A stretch of 64,000 nt of DNA, taken from NCBI RefSeq assembly GCF_000092045.1, contig NC_007761.1, positions 3,103,001-3,167,000 on the forward strand. Direction: 5' to 3'. This DNA is from Rhizobium etli CFN 42. GTDB lineage: Bacteria; Pseudomonadota; Alphaproteobacteria; Rhizobiales; Rhizobiaceae. Within the stretch, counting starts at the first letter, position 1. Each line of letters starts with the position of its first letter. The notes under the pieces are model-generated. The model was not told the DNA's origin. It searched no databases and worked only from the letters and a program-made list of their open reading frames with translations. The position numbers were made by a program, and so were the translations under genes. Of the stretch, positions 53,997 to 63,790 are shown one piece after another.

Positions 53997-54384
53997 GCAG
54001 CACCTTCTTGACCGGAACGAATGCGGCTTAGCTTGGGATACGAACACAAGAAAGACACACGCAATACCGGAAACCACCATCGGATGATCGTTGAACCGCT
54101 GCCAGACTTAACGCAGATAACCTGCCCGGAGCTTACCAAGTCGCTTCGAATCATCATTTAAAATCAGTGTATAATGACCCTTGCCACCTGCCAGCCCCCA
54201 GAAGGGAAAATAGGACAGACCTGCTGTGGAAAGCACTTCGAAACTCAATTCAGAAGGGAGATTAAACGACTCTGCGTATTGGCTTTTTTGGCAGTGTCCA
54301 CAGGTGGAAAACTCACCTGGAATTTTTTGTGACAGATGCGGCGTGTGGCATGAAGGCAACGCCGCATCTGCGCCCTATGGGGAT
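53997..54384. other. Intergenic region with a long hairpin
   Basis: Holds the YbjN upstream sequence and a perfect 12-bp inverted repeat CAGATGCGGCGT/ACGCCGCATCTG (54333-54344 with 54359-54370, 14-nt loop) just past the ubiK stop. A shorter CAGGTG...CACCTG dyad is at 54301-54319. Reading frames of about 80 codons exist on both strands but show no family signal and have low-GC codon use. Confidence 0.5.
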
Positions 54385-54645
54385 TTAGTGTGCCTCGCCG
54401 GCAAGCTTGGCCTCCAACGCCGCGATACGTGCGGCAAGCGCCTCGTTTTCATCACGCGCCTTGATCGCCATCTCGCGCACGGCCTCGAATTCCTCGCGCT
54501 TGACGACGTCCATGCTGTTCAACCAACGCTCGGCCTGGGCGTTGAAAGCCGTCTCGATCTCCTTGCGGACACCCTGGGCGGCACCTGCCGCGTCGGTCAT
54601 CAGCTTGGCGAACTCGTCCATGATGCGGTTCGTTCCGGTCGTCAT
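54385..54645 (-). CDS. ubiK: Ubiquinone biosynthesis accessory factor UbiK-like (BMFP)
   Basis: 86 residues from ATG 54645 (AGGGAG upstream). NRIMDEFAKLMTDAAGAAQGVRKEIETAFNAQAERWLNSMDVVKREEFEAVREMAIKARDENEALAARIAALEAKLAG: an amphipathic N-terminal helix and a C-terminal trimeric coiled coil. UbiK-type proteins help assemble ubiquinone-synthesis enzymes and bind lipids. Divergent from lgt. Confidence 0.9.
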   Translation of the reverse strand: MTTGTNRIMDEFAKLMTDAAGAAQGVRKEIETAFNAQAERWLNSMDVVKREEFEAVREMAIKARDENEALAARIAALEAKLAGEAH

Positions 54646-54851
54646 GGCGTTTTTCTCCCTTCGTATAAGGTGAATACAGCCCTTCAGGGCCTCGAAGATT
54701 GAGGTAGGGCTTCGACACCCGCGATGCAAGCGCTTTGCGCGGGAGATAGCCCTATCCTGAAGCGAGCAGCGGAGGAGCGATCACGAACAATGCACTTGAC
54801 CGTCCGGGATCGTGGCGGCATGTTCCGCCGACCTCAACGGATGGGAAAACC

Positions 54852-55700
54852 TTGCCGACAGCAGCCAATCTCCTTGCCATCATGCCTTTCCCGAACATCG
54901 ATCCGATCGCTTTTTCGATCGGTCCGTTGGCGATTCACTGGTACGGCCTGGCATACGTCGCCGGCATCCTACTCGGCTGGGCCTATGCGCGCCGCCTCGC
55001 CGCCAACGACAGTCTCTGGCCGGGCAATGCATCGCCGATGACGAAGACGCAGCTCGACGATTTCATCGTCTGGGCAGCCCTCGGCGTCGTGCTCGGCGGC
55101 CGTCTCGGCTATATCTTCTTCTATGACCTCTCCGCCGTCCTTCACGATCCCATTCGCGCAGTCGAAATCTGGAATGGCGGCATGTCCTTCCACGGCGGCC
55201 TGACCGGCACGACAATCGCCATGATCATCTTTGCCCGCCGCAATGCCATCCCGATCTGGAGCCTGTTCGATATCGTCGCGGCTGTTGTTCCCTTCGGCCT
55301 GTTCTTCGGCCGCATCGCCAATTTCATCAATGGCGAGCTCTGGGGCCGGCTGACCGACGTCCCCTGGGCCGTGGTTTTCCCGACCGGCGGTCCCTTCGCC
55401 CGCCATCCGAGCCAGCTTTACGAGGCCGGCCTCGAGGGCATCGTTCTGCTCCTGGTGCTTGCCGCCCTCGTCTACGGCATGCGTGCGCTGAAAAGTCCTG
55501 GCTTCATCACCGGCGTTTTCGTCTGCGGTTATGCACTGTCGCGCATCTTCCTCGAGTTCTTCCGCGAGCCGGACGCCCAGCTCGGTTACCTCCTCGGCAC
55601 GAATTGGCTGACCATGGGCATGATCCTCTCCTCCCCGATGATCCTGCTCGGCCTCTGGGCGATCCTGCGGGCCCGCCGCCAGGCCGCGCCGCAGCTCTAA
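54852..55700 (+). CDS. lgt: Prolipoprotein diacylglyceryl transferase
   Basis: 282 residues from TTG 54852 (GGATGGG upstream; ATG 54882 possible). Inner-membrane enzyme that puts diacylglycerol on the lipobox cysteine of prolipoproteins. About seven helices; the Lgt signature is [18 protein letters not shown], with SFHGG and [13 protein letters not shown], all with the conserved His/Arg/Asn. First gene of lgt-midA-pgeF, an order common in alphaproteobacteria. Confidence 0.96.
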   Translation: MPTAANLLAIMPFPNIDPIAFSIGPLAIHWYGLAYVAGILLGWAYARRLAANDSLWPGNASPMTKTQLDDFIVWAALGVVLGGRLGYIFFYDLSAVLHDPIRAVEIWNGGMSFHGGLTGTTIAMIIFARRNAIPIWSLFDIVAAVVPFGLFFGRIANFINGELWGRLTDVPWAVVFPTGGPFARHPSQLYEAGLEGIVLLLVLAALVYGMRALKSPGFITGVFVCGYALSRIFLEFFREPDAQLGYLLGTNWLTMGMILSSPMILLGLWAILRARRQAAPQL

Positions 55701-55718
55701 ACCGGCAGGACGCGCGAC

Positions 55719-56819
55719 ATGACCACCGCTCTAGGCGAAAAGATCAAGGCGATCATCCAGGCCAACGGCCCGATCAGCGTCACCGACTATTTCTCGCTCT
55801 GCCTCGCTGATCCCGAGCACGGCTATTACCGCACCCGCGAACCCTTCGGCCGGTCCGGCGATTTTGTCACCGCGCCCGAAGTCAGCCAGATCTTCGGCGA
55901 GATGATCGGCGTCTTCGTCGTCCATGCCTGGCAGCGCCACGGCACGCCGGCAGATGTGCGCCTGGTCGAGATCGGGCCTGGCCGCGGCACGATGATGGCT
56001 GATATGCTGCGTGTCATCGCCCGCATCGCCCCGCCGCTCTTCGACACGATGAGCGTGCATCTCGTCGAAACCAGCGAGCGCCTGCGCGACGTCCAGAGCC
56101 AGACACTCGAAGCTTATGGCGAGAGGATAGCGTGGCACGGTGGCTTCGATGAGGTCCCGCCCGGCTTCACGCTGATTGCCGCCAACGAATTGTTCGACGC
56201 GATCCCGATCCGGCAGTTCGTCCGCACGCAAACGGGCTTCCGCGAGCGAATGGTCGGGCTTGACGCCGATGGCGAGCTGACCTTCGCCGCGGGTGTCGCG
56301 GGCCTCGATCCTGCCCTACTGCCGGAGCCGGTGCAGAACCTGCCGCTCGGCACGCTCTTCGAGATCTCACCCGCCCGCCAGGCGGTGATGATGGCGATCT
56401 GTGAGCGGCTGCGCGCCTATGGCGGCACGGCGCTGATCATCGACTACGGCCATCTCGTCACCGGCTTCGGCGATACGCTGCAGGCGGTGCGCATGCATGA
56501 ATTCGACCCGCCGCTCGCCCATCCCGGCGAAGCTGACCTGACGAGCCATGTCGATTTCCAGCAGCTCGCCGAGACGGCGCGGGCGGCCGGCCTGCATCTG
56601 AACGGCGCCCTGCACCAAGGCGACTTTCTGACCGGCCTAGGCATTCTCGAACGCGCCGCCGCCCTCGGACGTGACCGCGAACCGCAGACCCAGCAGGTGA
56701 TCCAGTCGGCGGTCGACAGGCTTGCCGGCGCCGGTGAGGGTCGGATGGGCGAACTCTTCAAGGTCATGGCGGTCTCCGATCCTGCCGTTGATCTCATGCC
56801 CTTTCGCCCGGTGGATTGA
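55719..56819 (+). CDS. SAM-dependent methyltransferase, NDUFAF7/MidA family
   Basis: 366 residues. The N-terminal block ISVTDYFSLCLADPEHGYYRTREPFGRSGDFVTAPEVSQIFGEMIG and the SAM-binding VRLVEIGPGRGTMMADMLRVI define the family. Later FTLIAANELFDAIPIRQF and LIIDYGHLVTGFGDTLQAV. Mitochondrial NDUFAF7 methylates an arginine of complex I subunit NDUFS2; the bacterial target may be the NuoD homologue, which is inference. Co-directional with lgt (18-bp gap) and pgeF. Confidence 0.93.
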   Translation: MTTALGEKIKAIIQANGPISVTDYFSLCLADPEHGYYRTREPFGRSGDFVTAPEVSQIFGEMIGVFVVHAWQRHGTPADVRLVEIGPGRGTMMADMLRVIARIAPPLFDTMSVHLVETSERLRDVQSQTLEAYGERIAWHGGFDEVPPGFTLIAANELFDAIPIRQFVRTQTGFRERMVGLDADGELTFAAGVAGLDPALLPEPVQNLPLGTLFEISPARQAVMMAICERLRAYGGTALIIDYGHLVTGFGDTLQAVRMHEFDPPLAHPGEADLTSHVDFQQLAETARAAGLHLNGALHQGDFLTGLGILERAAALGRDREPQTQQVIQSAVDRLAGAGEGRMGELFKVMAVSDPAVDLMPFRPVD

Positions 56820-56929
56820 CAGGGCGCACGCGGCTGAGCCAACATCCGCGCGAAACAGGAACTTGAAACGCGTCGCGGATGCGATGCGCTCGGGACAAAA
56901 CAAACCCCTCAAAAAACCCGGAATTACAG

Positions 56930-57724
56930 ATGCAGGACGCGGCCTCTCCCGCACCGATCCAAAGCACGCTGCTGAATGAAGCGACGGGCGGCACCATCCG
57001 CCACGGTTATTTCACCCGGGCGGGCGGTGTTTCCGAAGGGATCTATCGCGGTCTCAATGTCGGCCTCGGCTCCAATGACGAGCGCGGGAACGTCATGGAA
57101 AACCGCCGCCGCGTCGCCGCCTGGTTCGACCTGCCGCTCAAGCGGCTGGCAACTGTTCATCAGGTGCATTCGCCCGACGTGGTGACGATTGGTGCCGATT
57201 ACGACGGCGCTCGCCCCGACGCGGACGCAATGGTGACGGCAGTCCCCGGCATTGTGCTTGGCGTGCTGGCCGCCGATTGCGGCCCTATCCTGTTTGTCGA
57301 CCCCGAAAATCGCGTCATCGGCGCCGCCCATGCCGGCTGGAAGGGCGCGCTGACCGGCGTTCTCGAAAACACCATTGCGGCCATGGAAGCCTTGGGGGCC
57401 GACCGCGTCAGCATACTGGCCTGCCTCGGCCCCTCGATCAGTCAGGCGAGTTACGAGGTCGGGCCGGAATTCGTCGATCGCTTCGTCGCCGAAAATCCGG
57501 ACTACGAACGCTTTTTCAAGCCGTCCGCAACGCCGGGCCGCGCTATGTTCGACCTGCCGGCGCTGACCATCGACAGGCTGACGCGGGCTGGCGTGCAGGC
57601 CGAAAGCCTCGGGATCTGCACCTATCCAGATAACGAGCGCTTCTTTTCCTATCGCAGGACGACACATCGCAACGAGCCGGACTACGGTCGCCAGATCTCA
57701 GCGATATCAATTAGGGAGACTTGA
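56930..57724 (+). CDS. pgeF: Peptidoglycan editing factor PgeF (purine nucleoside phosphorylase LACC1-type)
   Basis: 264 residues from ATG 56930 (weak Shine-Dalgarno). Contains the copper/zinc-site blocks of the YfiH/DUF152 family: VHQVHSPDVVTI, LGVLAADCGPILFVD, GAAHAGWKGALTGV, ACLGPSISQASYEVGPEF and ICTYPDNERFFSYRR. Known members prevent misincorporation of serine in peptidoglycan precursors or cleave nucleosides. It overlaps an alternative TTG start of the next gene (57721). Confidence 0.94.
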   Translation: MQDAASPAPIQSTLLNEATGGTIRHGYFTRAGGVSEGIYRGLNVGLGSNDERGNVMENRRRVAAWFDLPLKRLATVHQVHSPDVVTIGADYDGARPDADAMVTAVPGIVLGVLAADCGPILFVDPENRVIGAAHAGWKGALTGVLENTIAAMEALGADRVSILACLGPSISQASYEVGPEFVDRFVAENPDYERFFKPSATPGRAMFDLPALTIDRLTRAGVQAESLGICTYPDNERFFSYRRTTHRNEPDYGRQISAISIRET

Positions 57725-57729
57725 GCAGA

Positions 57730-58881
57730 ATGGCACTGCACTTCGAAAAGGCCGAGTTCGCGAGCCGGCTTGCGCGCCTCACCGAGAAGATGAAGGAAGA
57801 AAAGCTCGACGCCCTGCTGCTCTTCGCCCAGGAAAGCATGTATTGGCTGACCGGCTATGACACCTTCGGCTATTGCTTTTTCCAGACACTGATCGTCAAG
57901 AGCGACGGCACCATGGCGCTGATCACCCGCTCGGCCGATCTTCGCCAGGCCAAGCACACGTCAATCCTTGAGGACGTCCACATCTGGGTCGACCGGGTCA
58001 ATGCCGATCCGACGCTAGACCTGAAGAACCTCCTGGTCGAAATGGATCTGCTCGGCGCCCGCATCGGCGTTGAATATGATACGCACGGCATGACCGGCCG
58101 CGTCGCCCGTCTGCTTGACGCGCAGTTGACCACTTTCGGCCAGATCGTCGACGCCTCCTATCTCGTCAGCCGTCTTCGTCTGATCAAGAGCCCGACCGAG
58201 GTCGCCTATGTCGAACGGGCTGCAGATCTCGCCGACGACGCGCTCGACGCCGCGATCCGACTGACGAAACCGGGCGCCGACGAAGCCGACATCCTCGCCG
58301 CCATGCAGAGCGCGATCTTTTCCGGCGGCGGCGACTATCCCGCCAACGAGTTCATCATCGGCTCCGCCGCTGACGCGCTGCTCTGCCGCTACAAGGCCGG
58401 CCGCCGCAAGCTCGACGCCAACGACCAGCTGACGCTCGAATGGGCCGGCGCTTACGCGCATTACCATGCCGCCATGATGCGCACGATCGTCATCGGCGAG
58501 CCGATGCAGCGCCATCGCGAGCTCTACAATGCCTGCCGCGAAACCATCGAGGCGATCGAGACCGTGCTGAAGCCCGGTCATACCTTTGGCGACGTCTTCG
58601 ACATGCATGCCAGGATCATGGACGAGCGCGGCCTCGCCCGCCACCGGCTGAACGCCTGCGGTTATTCGCTCGGCGCCCGCTTCTCGCCCTCCTGGATGGA
58701 GCACCAGATGTTCCATGTCGGCAATCCGCAGCCGATCGAGCCGAACATGTCGCTCTTCGTGCATATGATCATTGCCGATTCCGATACCGGTACGGCAATG
58801 ACGCTCGGACAGACCTACCTGACGACGGCGGATGCGCCGCGCACACTTTCCCGTCATTCGCTCGATTTCATCGGCCTTTGA
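57730..58881 (+). CDS. M24 (creatinase/Xaa-Pro peptidase-like) family protein lacking metal ligands
   Basis: 383 residues from ATG 57730 (GGAG upstream; TTG 57721 possible). Creatinase N-terminal domain (about 1-145) then the pita-bread domain. The metal-binding positions of true aminopeptidases are changed: TLEWAGAYAHYHAAMMRT replaces the D..D pair, GYSLGARFSPSWMEHQMF replaces the GHGIG His, and NMSLFVHMIIAD replaces the MxFTIEPG Glu. This pattern resembles metal-independent creatinase and ectoine hydrolase DoeA. Amidohydrolase rather than metallopeptidase activity is inferred. Confidence 0.85.
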   Translation: MALHFEKAEFASRLARLTEKMKEEKLDALLLFAQESMYWLTGYDTFGYCFFQTLIVKSDGTMALITRSADLRQAKHTSILEDVHIWVDRVNADPTLDLKNLLVEMDLLGARIGVEYDTHGMTGRVARLLDAQLTTFGQIVDASYLVSRLRLIKSPTEVAYVERAADLADDALDAAIRLTKPGADEADILAAMQSAIFSGGGDYPANEFIIGSAADALLCRYKAGRRKLDANDQLTLEWAGAYAHYHAAMMRTIVIGEPMQRHRELYNACRETIEAIETVLKPGHTFGDVFDMHARIMDERGLARHRLNACGYSLGARFSPSWMEHQMFHVGNPQPIEPNMSLFVHMIIADSDTGTAMTLGQTYLTTADAPRTLSRHSLDFIGL

Positions 58882-58983
58882 AGCCCGGGACTGACCGGTG
58901 AGAATCCGGAATTGACAGAGGACCATCCCCGCCCGCATAAATCCGGGCGGGCTGATACGATTGTGGGAAGGACGGATCACGGG

Positions 58984-59805
58984 ATGACGCGAGCTGCGAC
59001 TGTGCCCACGCTCCTGTTCGTCATGGCTCTGCTGACCGCCTGCAACACCACCGACGCGCTGACGCCGCAAGTCGGCATCGGCGAATCCTCCGGAACTCCG
59101 CCGTCAACTCCGGTGACGCAGGGCGAGGCAGAACGTCTGGCCGGCACCCGCCAGCCGGTTTTTGCCGGGAGCACGCAGCCGAGTGGCTATCATCCGGCCT
59201 ATGGTCAATCGCAAAGAACCTATCGACCCGGCAGCGGCGCGCCGCCGACGACGATGCAGGAGCAGGCAGACGCGCTGTCGAGGAACGGCTCCTCGCCCGC
59301 CGCCTCCGCCCCGATCGAGGAACAGGCGCGGCCGCCGGCTGCCGCCGGCGCCGGATCGCCAACACAGCCCGGCCAGCGCCTTGACCCGCAGCAGCCGCAG
59401 CAGACCGCCGCCCTCACCCCCAGCGCCTCTTCCGCGCGTGGCAATACGGTGCGCTTCCTGCCAATCATCGGGGCGCCGGTGCAAGCCGTGACTCCGCTCT
59501 CGCGCCAGCTCGGCGCCGAGGCGCGCGCCCACGGCCTTTCTATCAAGAGCTCGGACGACACGAGCAGCGACTACATCCTTAAAGGTTACCTCTCTGCCTT
59601 CAGTGACGACGGCAAGGTCACCGTGGTCTATGTCTGGGATATCCTCGACGGCGGCGGCGCCCGCCTGCACCGCATCCAGGGCCAGGAAATTGTGCCGACA
59701 GCCGCGGCCGAGCCTTGGGCGGGTGTCCCGGCTTCGGTGATGCAGCAGATCGCCTCGAAGACCATCGCGGAATTCACCTCCTGGCGGCAAACTCAGGGCG
59801 GTTAG
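58984..59805 (+). CDS. Exported lipoprotein of unknown function
   Basis: 273 residues from ATG 58984. Lipoprotein signal peptide TRAATVPTLLFVMALLTAC with cysteine at about residue 20 (lipobox LLTAC), processed by Lgt encoded nearby. A low-complexity Pro/Ala/Gln/Ser linker occupies about 40-150. The C-terminal domain (about 155-273) is folded: NTVRFLPIIGAPVQAVTPLSRQLGAEARAHGLSIKSSDDTSSDYILKGYLSAFSDDGKVTVVYVWDILDGGGARLHRIQGQE. Rhizobial conserved envelope protein; no function assigned. Confidence 0.87.
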   Translation: MTRAATVPTLLFVMALLTACNTTDALTPQVGIGESSGTPPSTPVTQGEAERLAGTRQPVFAGSTQPSGYHPAYGQSQRTYRPGSGAPPTTMQEQADALSRNGSSPAASAPIEEQARPPAAAGAGSPTQPGQRLDPQQPQQTAALTPSASSARGNTVRFLPIIGAPVQAVTPLSRQLGAEARAHGLSIKSSDDTSSDYILKGYLSAFSDDGKVTVVYVWDILDGGGARLHRIQGQEIVPTAAAEPWAGVPASVMQQIASKTIAEFTSWRQTQGG

Positions 59806-59910
59806 TCACAAACTTTTTGCAAATATGAAAGCCTGTGGCGCCTTTGCCCTTGCATTCACGAGGAAGCTGACTAAAAAGCGCGGCTATCAGCGCATAACAG
59901 GCGGACCAAA

Positions 59911-60843
59911 ATGAAGGTTTTCGCAGGCAATTCGAACCGGCAACTCGCCGAAGCGATCTGCAACTATCTCAATGTTCCTTTGGGAAGAGCCAGTGTCCGA
60001 AGGTTTGCCGACCAGGAAATCTTCGTGGAAATCCAGGAAAACGTGCGCGGCGAGGACGTTTTCCTCGTGCAGCCCACGGCCTTTCCTGCCAACGACCACC
60101 TGATGGAGCTGCTGATCATGATCGACGCGATGCGTCGTTCGTCGGCACGCCGCATCACCGCCGTTCTTCCCTATTTCGGCTATGCCCGTCAGGACCGCCG
60201 CGCATCCGGCCGAACGCCGATCTCCGCCAAGCTGGTTGCCAACCTAATTACCGAAGCCGGCGCCGATCGCGTCATGACGCTCGATCTCCATGCCGGTCAG
60301 ATCCAGGGCTTCTTCGATATACCCACAGACAACCTCTTCGCCTTGCCCGTGCTGACGCGCGATATCAAGAGCCATTATGACCTCAGCAACGTCATGGTCG
60401 TTTCGCCCGACGTCGGCGGCGTGGTGCGTGCCCGCGCGCTCGCCAAGCGGCTGGACTGTCTTCTGGCCATCGTCGACAAGCGTCGCGATCGGCCAGGTGA
60501 ATCCGAAGTCATGAACATTATCGGCGACGTCACCGGCAAGGACTGCCTACTGATCGACGACATCGTCGATTCCGGCGGCACCCTCTGCAATGCGGCCGAC
60601 GCACTGCTCGCCCAGGGTGCCTCCAGCGTCACCGCCTATATCACGCACGGCGTTCTCTCGGGCGGCGCGGTCACCCGCGTCACCTCCTCGAAGCTGCGTG
60701 AACTCGTCATCACCGATTCGATCCAGCCGACAACGGCGGTGCTTTCAGCGCACAATATCCGCGTCGTGACGACTGCCCCGCTGATCGGCGAAGCCATCAG
60801 CCGCACGAGCCAGGAAGAGTCCGTCTCCAGCCTCTTCGATTAA
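59911..60843 (+). CDS. prs: Ribose-phosphate pyrophosphokinase
   Basis: 310 residues. Makes PRPP from ribose 5-phosphate and ATP for nucleotide, histidine and tryptophan synthesis. Signatures: [33 protein letters not shown] (catalytic loop), [18 protein letters not shown] and the PRPP site [19 protein letters not shown]. The 105-bp upstream gap probably holds its promoter. Followed by a repeat element and terminator. Confidence 0.98.
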   Translation: MKVFAGNSNRQLAEAICNYLNVPLGRASVRRFADQEIFVEIQENVRGEDVFLVQPTAFPANDHLMELLIMIDAMRRSSARRITAVLPYFGYARQDRRASGRTPISAKLVANLITEAGADRVMTLDLHAGQIQGFFDIPTDNLFALPVLTRDIKSHYDLSNVMVVSPDVGGVVRARALAKRLDCLLAIVDKRRDRPGESEVMNIIGDVTGKDCLLIDDIVDSGGTLCNAADALLAQGASSVTAYITHGVLSGGAVTRVTSSKLRELVITDSIQPTTAVLSAHNIRVVTTAPLIGEAISRTSQEESVSSLFD

Positions 60844-60850
60844 AAAGTCT

Positions 60851-60972
60851 CCTCCGTCACGCTTGGCCTTGTGCCGAGCATCTGACGGCTGCAAATCCTT
60901 CGCAGGAAAGCGTTTATTTCAGATATTTAATCGGCCGGCGCAGATACTCGGCACAAGGCCGATGATGACGTC
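60851..60972. repeat. Rhizobial intergenic inverted repeat, copy 3
   Basis: The left arm starts CCTCCGTCACGCTTGGCC (60851 on, ends GAGCATCTG at 60884), as in copy 1. The right arm CAGATACTCGGCACAAGGCC...GATGATGACGTC (60941-60972) is its inverse. Located between convergent prs and the exported protein gene. Confidence 0.7.
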
Positions 60973-61004
60973 ACGGCTTGTGTAGTGTTTGGTCAGCAGC
61001 CTAA

Positions 61005-61034
61005 AGGCCGGCACAAAGCCGGCCTCTTTTATTT
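61005..61034 (+). terminator. Terminator between prs and the convergent exported-protein gene
   Basis: AGGCCGGC-ACAAA-GCCGGCCT stem of 8 bp (61005-61012 with 61018-61025) followed by CTTTTATTTT on the plus strand. It also lies 22 bp past the minus-strand gene end and may serve both. Confidence 0.8.
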
Positions 61035-61055
61035 TCCGATTCCAATCGATAACCT

Positions 61056-62594
61056 TCAAGGCTGCTGCGGCGGCGCAGGTACCACGTCCTGACCTTGTTT
61101 CGGTTCCTGCTCCTGTTCCGACTCCAGCCCCTGATCCGGACCATCCGGTCCTTTGATCTGCTGGCCATTGACCGCCACGGAACCGTCGCGGCTGATGCTG
61201 ACGTCCCAGCGCGAACGGCCGTCGGGATCGGTCTTGGCAAAGCCCTTCGCCATCATGATGCCGAAGGAGACCTGGTTGAGATCGGGATCCGTCTTGGCAA
61301 GCTCCTGGACCGCCGCGATCGTCTTGTCGAGATCGCGGGCAAGGATCGTCGCCTCCATCGAATAGTCCTTCTCAGTATCGACCCGCCCCTCGATCCTGCC
61401 GGTCATGTCGACGTCATAGACCTGCGATTTGGCACTGATCTTCGGAAACTCGACGGCAAGCCGGCCATCGCGGAAGAGCTTCTTCGCCATCTCCTCTCCG
61501 GTCTTCTCGGGCACCGAATCTTTGAAATCCACCGCCATGAGGGCGTCGCCGAAGCTTGCGAAATCCAGATTCGGAAGCGCAAGCTGAAAATCGAAGCTGG
61601 TCGGCATGAAGGCCGAATAGTTTGCCGGCATCAGCGGTGTGTCGAGGCTGATTTCCTGCGCGTTCATGCCGAAGCCGAAACGCATGGAGTCACTTGGCCC
61701 GTCGATGGCGAGGTTGTAGCCGAATGCCTTGGCGCCGCCCTTGCCCATCTCGCTGCTGACGGTCAGGTCGTTGACCCCGATCGTCTCGCTGAACAAGGTC
61801 AGAAGCGGGAAGGCTTCCTTCACTATTCCCTTTATCTTGTCGCTGTTTTCCGGGCTCAATTCCTTCTCATCGAGATGGTCGAGCACGAAGAAGACCATCT
61901 CGCGAATCTGCTTGGCTGGCAGGCCGTTCACCTTGGCTTTGACATCGATCGAGCCGGCACGAAGTTCGATGGGCGGCATTTGCAGGCCGGAAACCTGCTC
62001 GACGAAACCAACCATCGAACCGCTGCCGTCAAAATCGACCCGTCCATTGCCGCCTGCACTGTCGGTTGAACTCAGCTTCTGGTCCATGCTGGCGATGCTG
62101 GCATGGACCTCCTCGGTTTCGGATTTGCTGGCCATCTTGATGTCTTTGGCCGCGAAGGTGCCGGAGCGCAGATAGCTGATCGCCGGGTCGAAGACGCCGG
62201 TATAAACAAGCGACGCGATCGAATAGGTGAAATCCGTCGGCTTCTGGTCTGGCCCCTTGAAATGGCCCGAGACGTTGAGCTTGTTGTCGCCTTCGATGTT
62301 CCAGAGCCCACTGTCGAGCGGCGTGGCGAACATCGAAAACGGCGTCAGTCCTGTGATCGTAAACGTCGCCGGATCGGCCTTGGTAAGCAGCTTCGCCAGA
62401 TCGTATATGACCTCATAGCGCGTGCCGACTGGATTGACGGTGATGAGGCCGCTTTTTGCCAAATCCTTCGGAAGCAGCCTCGTCAGGGTCTCCTTGACGG
62501 CATTGGCGCCCTCCTGGTTGATCTCCGCGCCCTCGGCCCCGCTGAAAAGGCAAAGGGCAAGCACACTCGTTGCCGTGATAAGTTTGAGACGCAT
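61056..62594 (-). CDS. Exported protein of unknown function
   Basis: 512 residues. Signal peptide RLKLITATSVLALCLFSGAEGA. The mature part is largely beta-type with repeated hydrophobic/polar alternation and segments such as VIYDLAKLLTKADPATFTITGLTPFSMFATPLDSGLW and SFDFQLALPNLDFASFGDALMAVDF. It ends in a Gln/Glu/Pro-rich tail (ESEQEQEPKQGQDVVPAPPQQP). It resembles the large periplasmic DUF2125/DUF945-like proteins of rhizobia, but I cannot fix the family. Confidence 0.75.
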   Translation of the reverse strand: MRLKLITATSVLALCLFSGAEGAEINQEGANAVKETLTRLLPKDLAKSGLITVNPVGTRYEVIYDLAKLLTKADPATFTITGLTPFSMFATPLDSGLWNIEGDNKLNVSGHFKGPDQKPTDFTYSIASLVYTGVFDPAISYLRSGTFAAKDIKMASKSETEEVHASIASMDQKLSSTDSAGGNGRVDFDGSGSMVGFVEQVSGLQMPPIELRAGSIDVKAKVNGLPAKQIREMVFFVLDHLDEKELSPENSDKIKGIVKEAFPLLTLFSETIGVNDLTVSSEMGKGGAKAFGYNLAIDGPSDSMRFGFGMNAQEISLDTPLMPANYSAFMPTSFDFQLALPNLDFASFGDALMAVDFKDSVPEKTGEEMAKKLFRDGRLAVEFPKISAKSQVYDVDMTGRIEGRVDTEKDYSMEATILARDLDKTIAAVQELAKTDPDLNQVSFGIMMAKGFAKTDPDGRSRWDVSISRDGSVAVNGQQIKGPDGPDQGLESEQEQEPKQGQDVVPAPPQQP

Positions 62595-62984
62595 AGTCTG
62601 GTTTTCTCCTCAGCCGCTTTTTGATTGCGGCCATCCAAAGATGCGAAGCGCGCCGATGTCAAGCCAAGTGGCGATAAGCACTGGCAATTTTGCCTTTGCG
62701 TACAGATCGCAAGCGATTTCAATAAGGTCTCGTATTGGGATGGGTGCGCATGCAATCTGGGCGAGTTCGCTGTTCTCGATAATGGCGCGCCCCGGCGAAA
62801 GCCCCGCCGAAAAACCGGCGCAATCGGCAACTTGCGTTTCCGGGCGACTTATACTATAGGCGACCGGTCCGCGTAGACACCCTTGGAGGCAACGCGGATG
62901 AGGATGGGAAAACCCGCCTCCTGTTCGACGGAACAAGGCTTTGCCTGCCGCCGAACTCTCCAAATAACCTCGAAAGGAAAAGCC
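62595..62984. other. Intergenic region with the rplY promoter
   Basis: Contains a promoter-like pair TTGCGT (62832-62837), 17 bp, TATAGG (62855-62860) reading toward rplY. No gene, repeat or RNA structure is evident in the remainder. Confidence 0.5.
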
Positions 62985-63599
62985 ATGAGCCAGGAAACTT
63001 ACGAGCTCAAGGCCGAGGCGCGCGAACGGGTTGGTAAGGGGTCCGCCCGTGAACTTCGCCGCAACGGTTTGATTCCCGCTGTCATCTATGGTGACAAGCA
63101 GGCCCCCATTGCCATCGCTATCAACACCAATGAGGTGACGAAGCGCATTCACGCCGGTGGCTTCATGACCACCGTAGCGACCATCGAAGTCGACGGCAAG
63201 AAGCACAAGGTTCTGCCGAAGGACTATCAGCTTGATCCGGTTCGCGACTTCACGCTGCATGTCGATTTCCTGCGCGTCTCCGGCAACACCCAGGTGACCG
63301 TCGAAATCCCGGTTCACTTCATCAATGAAGCGAAGTCCCCGGGCCTCAAGGTCGGCGGCGTTCTGAACATCGTCCGCCATGAAGTTGAAGTGCACTGCCC
63401 GGCCGATGCGATCCCGGAATTCTTCAACATTGACCTCAGCGGCAAGAAGATCGGCGACAGTATCCATATTTCGGAAGTCACCCTGCCGAAGAGCGTGACG
63501 CCGGTCATCGACCGCGACTTCACGATCGCGACCATCGTCGCTCCGGCTGGCGGCGTCGACGAGAGCGCCGCAGAAGCGGAAGGCGAAGCCGAAGCCTGA
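62985..63599 (+). CDS. rplY: Ribosomal protein bL25 (Ctc form)
   Basis: 204 residues from ATG 62985 (GAAAGGAAA); a longer in-frame upstream start lacks support. N-terminal L25 domain ([32 protein letters not shown]) binds 5S rRNA; C-terminal TL5/CTC domain ([51 protein letters not shown]). The acidic tail is [13 protein letters not shown]. Terminator follows. Confidence 0.97.
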   Translation: MSQETYELKAEARERVGKGSARELRRNGLIPAVIYGDKQAPIAIAINTNEVTKRIHAGGFMTTVATIEVDGKKHKVLPKDYQLDPVRDFTLHVDFLRVSGNTQVTVEIPVHFINEAKSPGLKVGGVLNIVRHEVEVHCPADAIPEFFNIDLSGKKIGDSIHISEVTLPKSVTPVIDRDFTIATIVAPAGGVDESAAEAEGEAEA

Positions 63600-63627
63600 T
63601 CGCTTCGACCAATTGTAAAGCATATGA

Positions 63628-63661
63628 CCCGCCTTCCCGTGAACTGGGGAGGCGGGCTTTT
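63628..63661 (+). terminator. Intrinsic terminator of rplY
   Basis: CCCGCCTTCCC pairs with GGGGAGGCGGG (63628-63638 with 63646-63656, one G-T pair), followed by CTTTT, 29 bp after the stop codon. Confidence 0.88.
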
Positions 63662-63790
63662 CGTTGCCCGCAAGGGCCTCCGTTTCAGCAACATTTAACG
63701 TATTCGTGAAAGCATGCCCCGTCAGCTGCGATGAAGCCGGCCCGAACGCGCGACAGCAAATATGGCCGGTCTGGGGGAGTAGACGGAACC

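Noticed and set aside
54108..54359. 83-codon minus-strand frame with CGHC between ybjN and ubiK
   Set aside because: No family signal, no start context, and the hairpin at 54333-54370 overlaps its start; kept only as intergenic sequence.
60851..61034. Repeat region after prs considered as a small RNA gene
   Set aside because: The arms are shared with two other intergenic loci and no promoter is evident; a repeat plus a terminator explains it.
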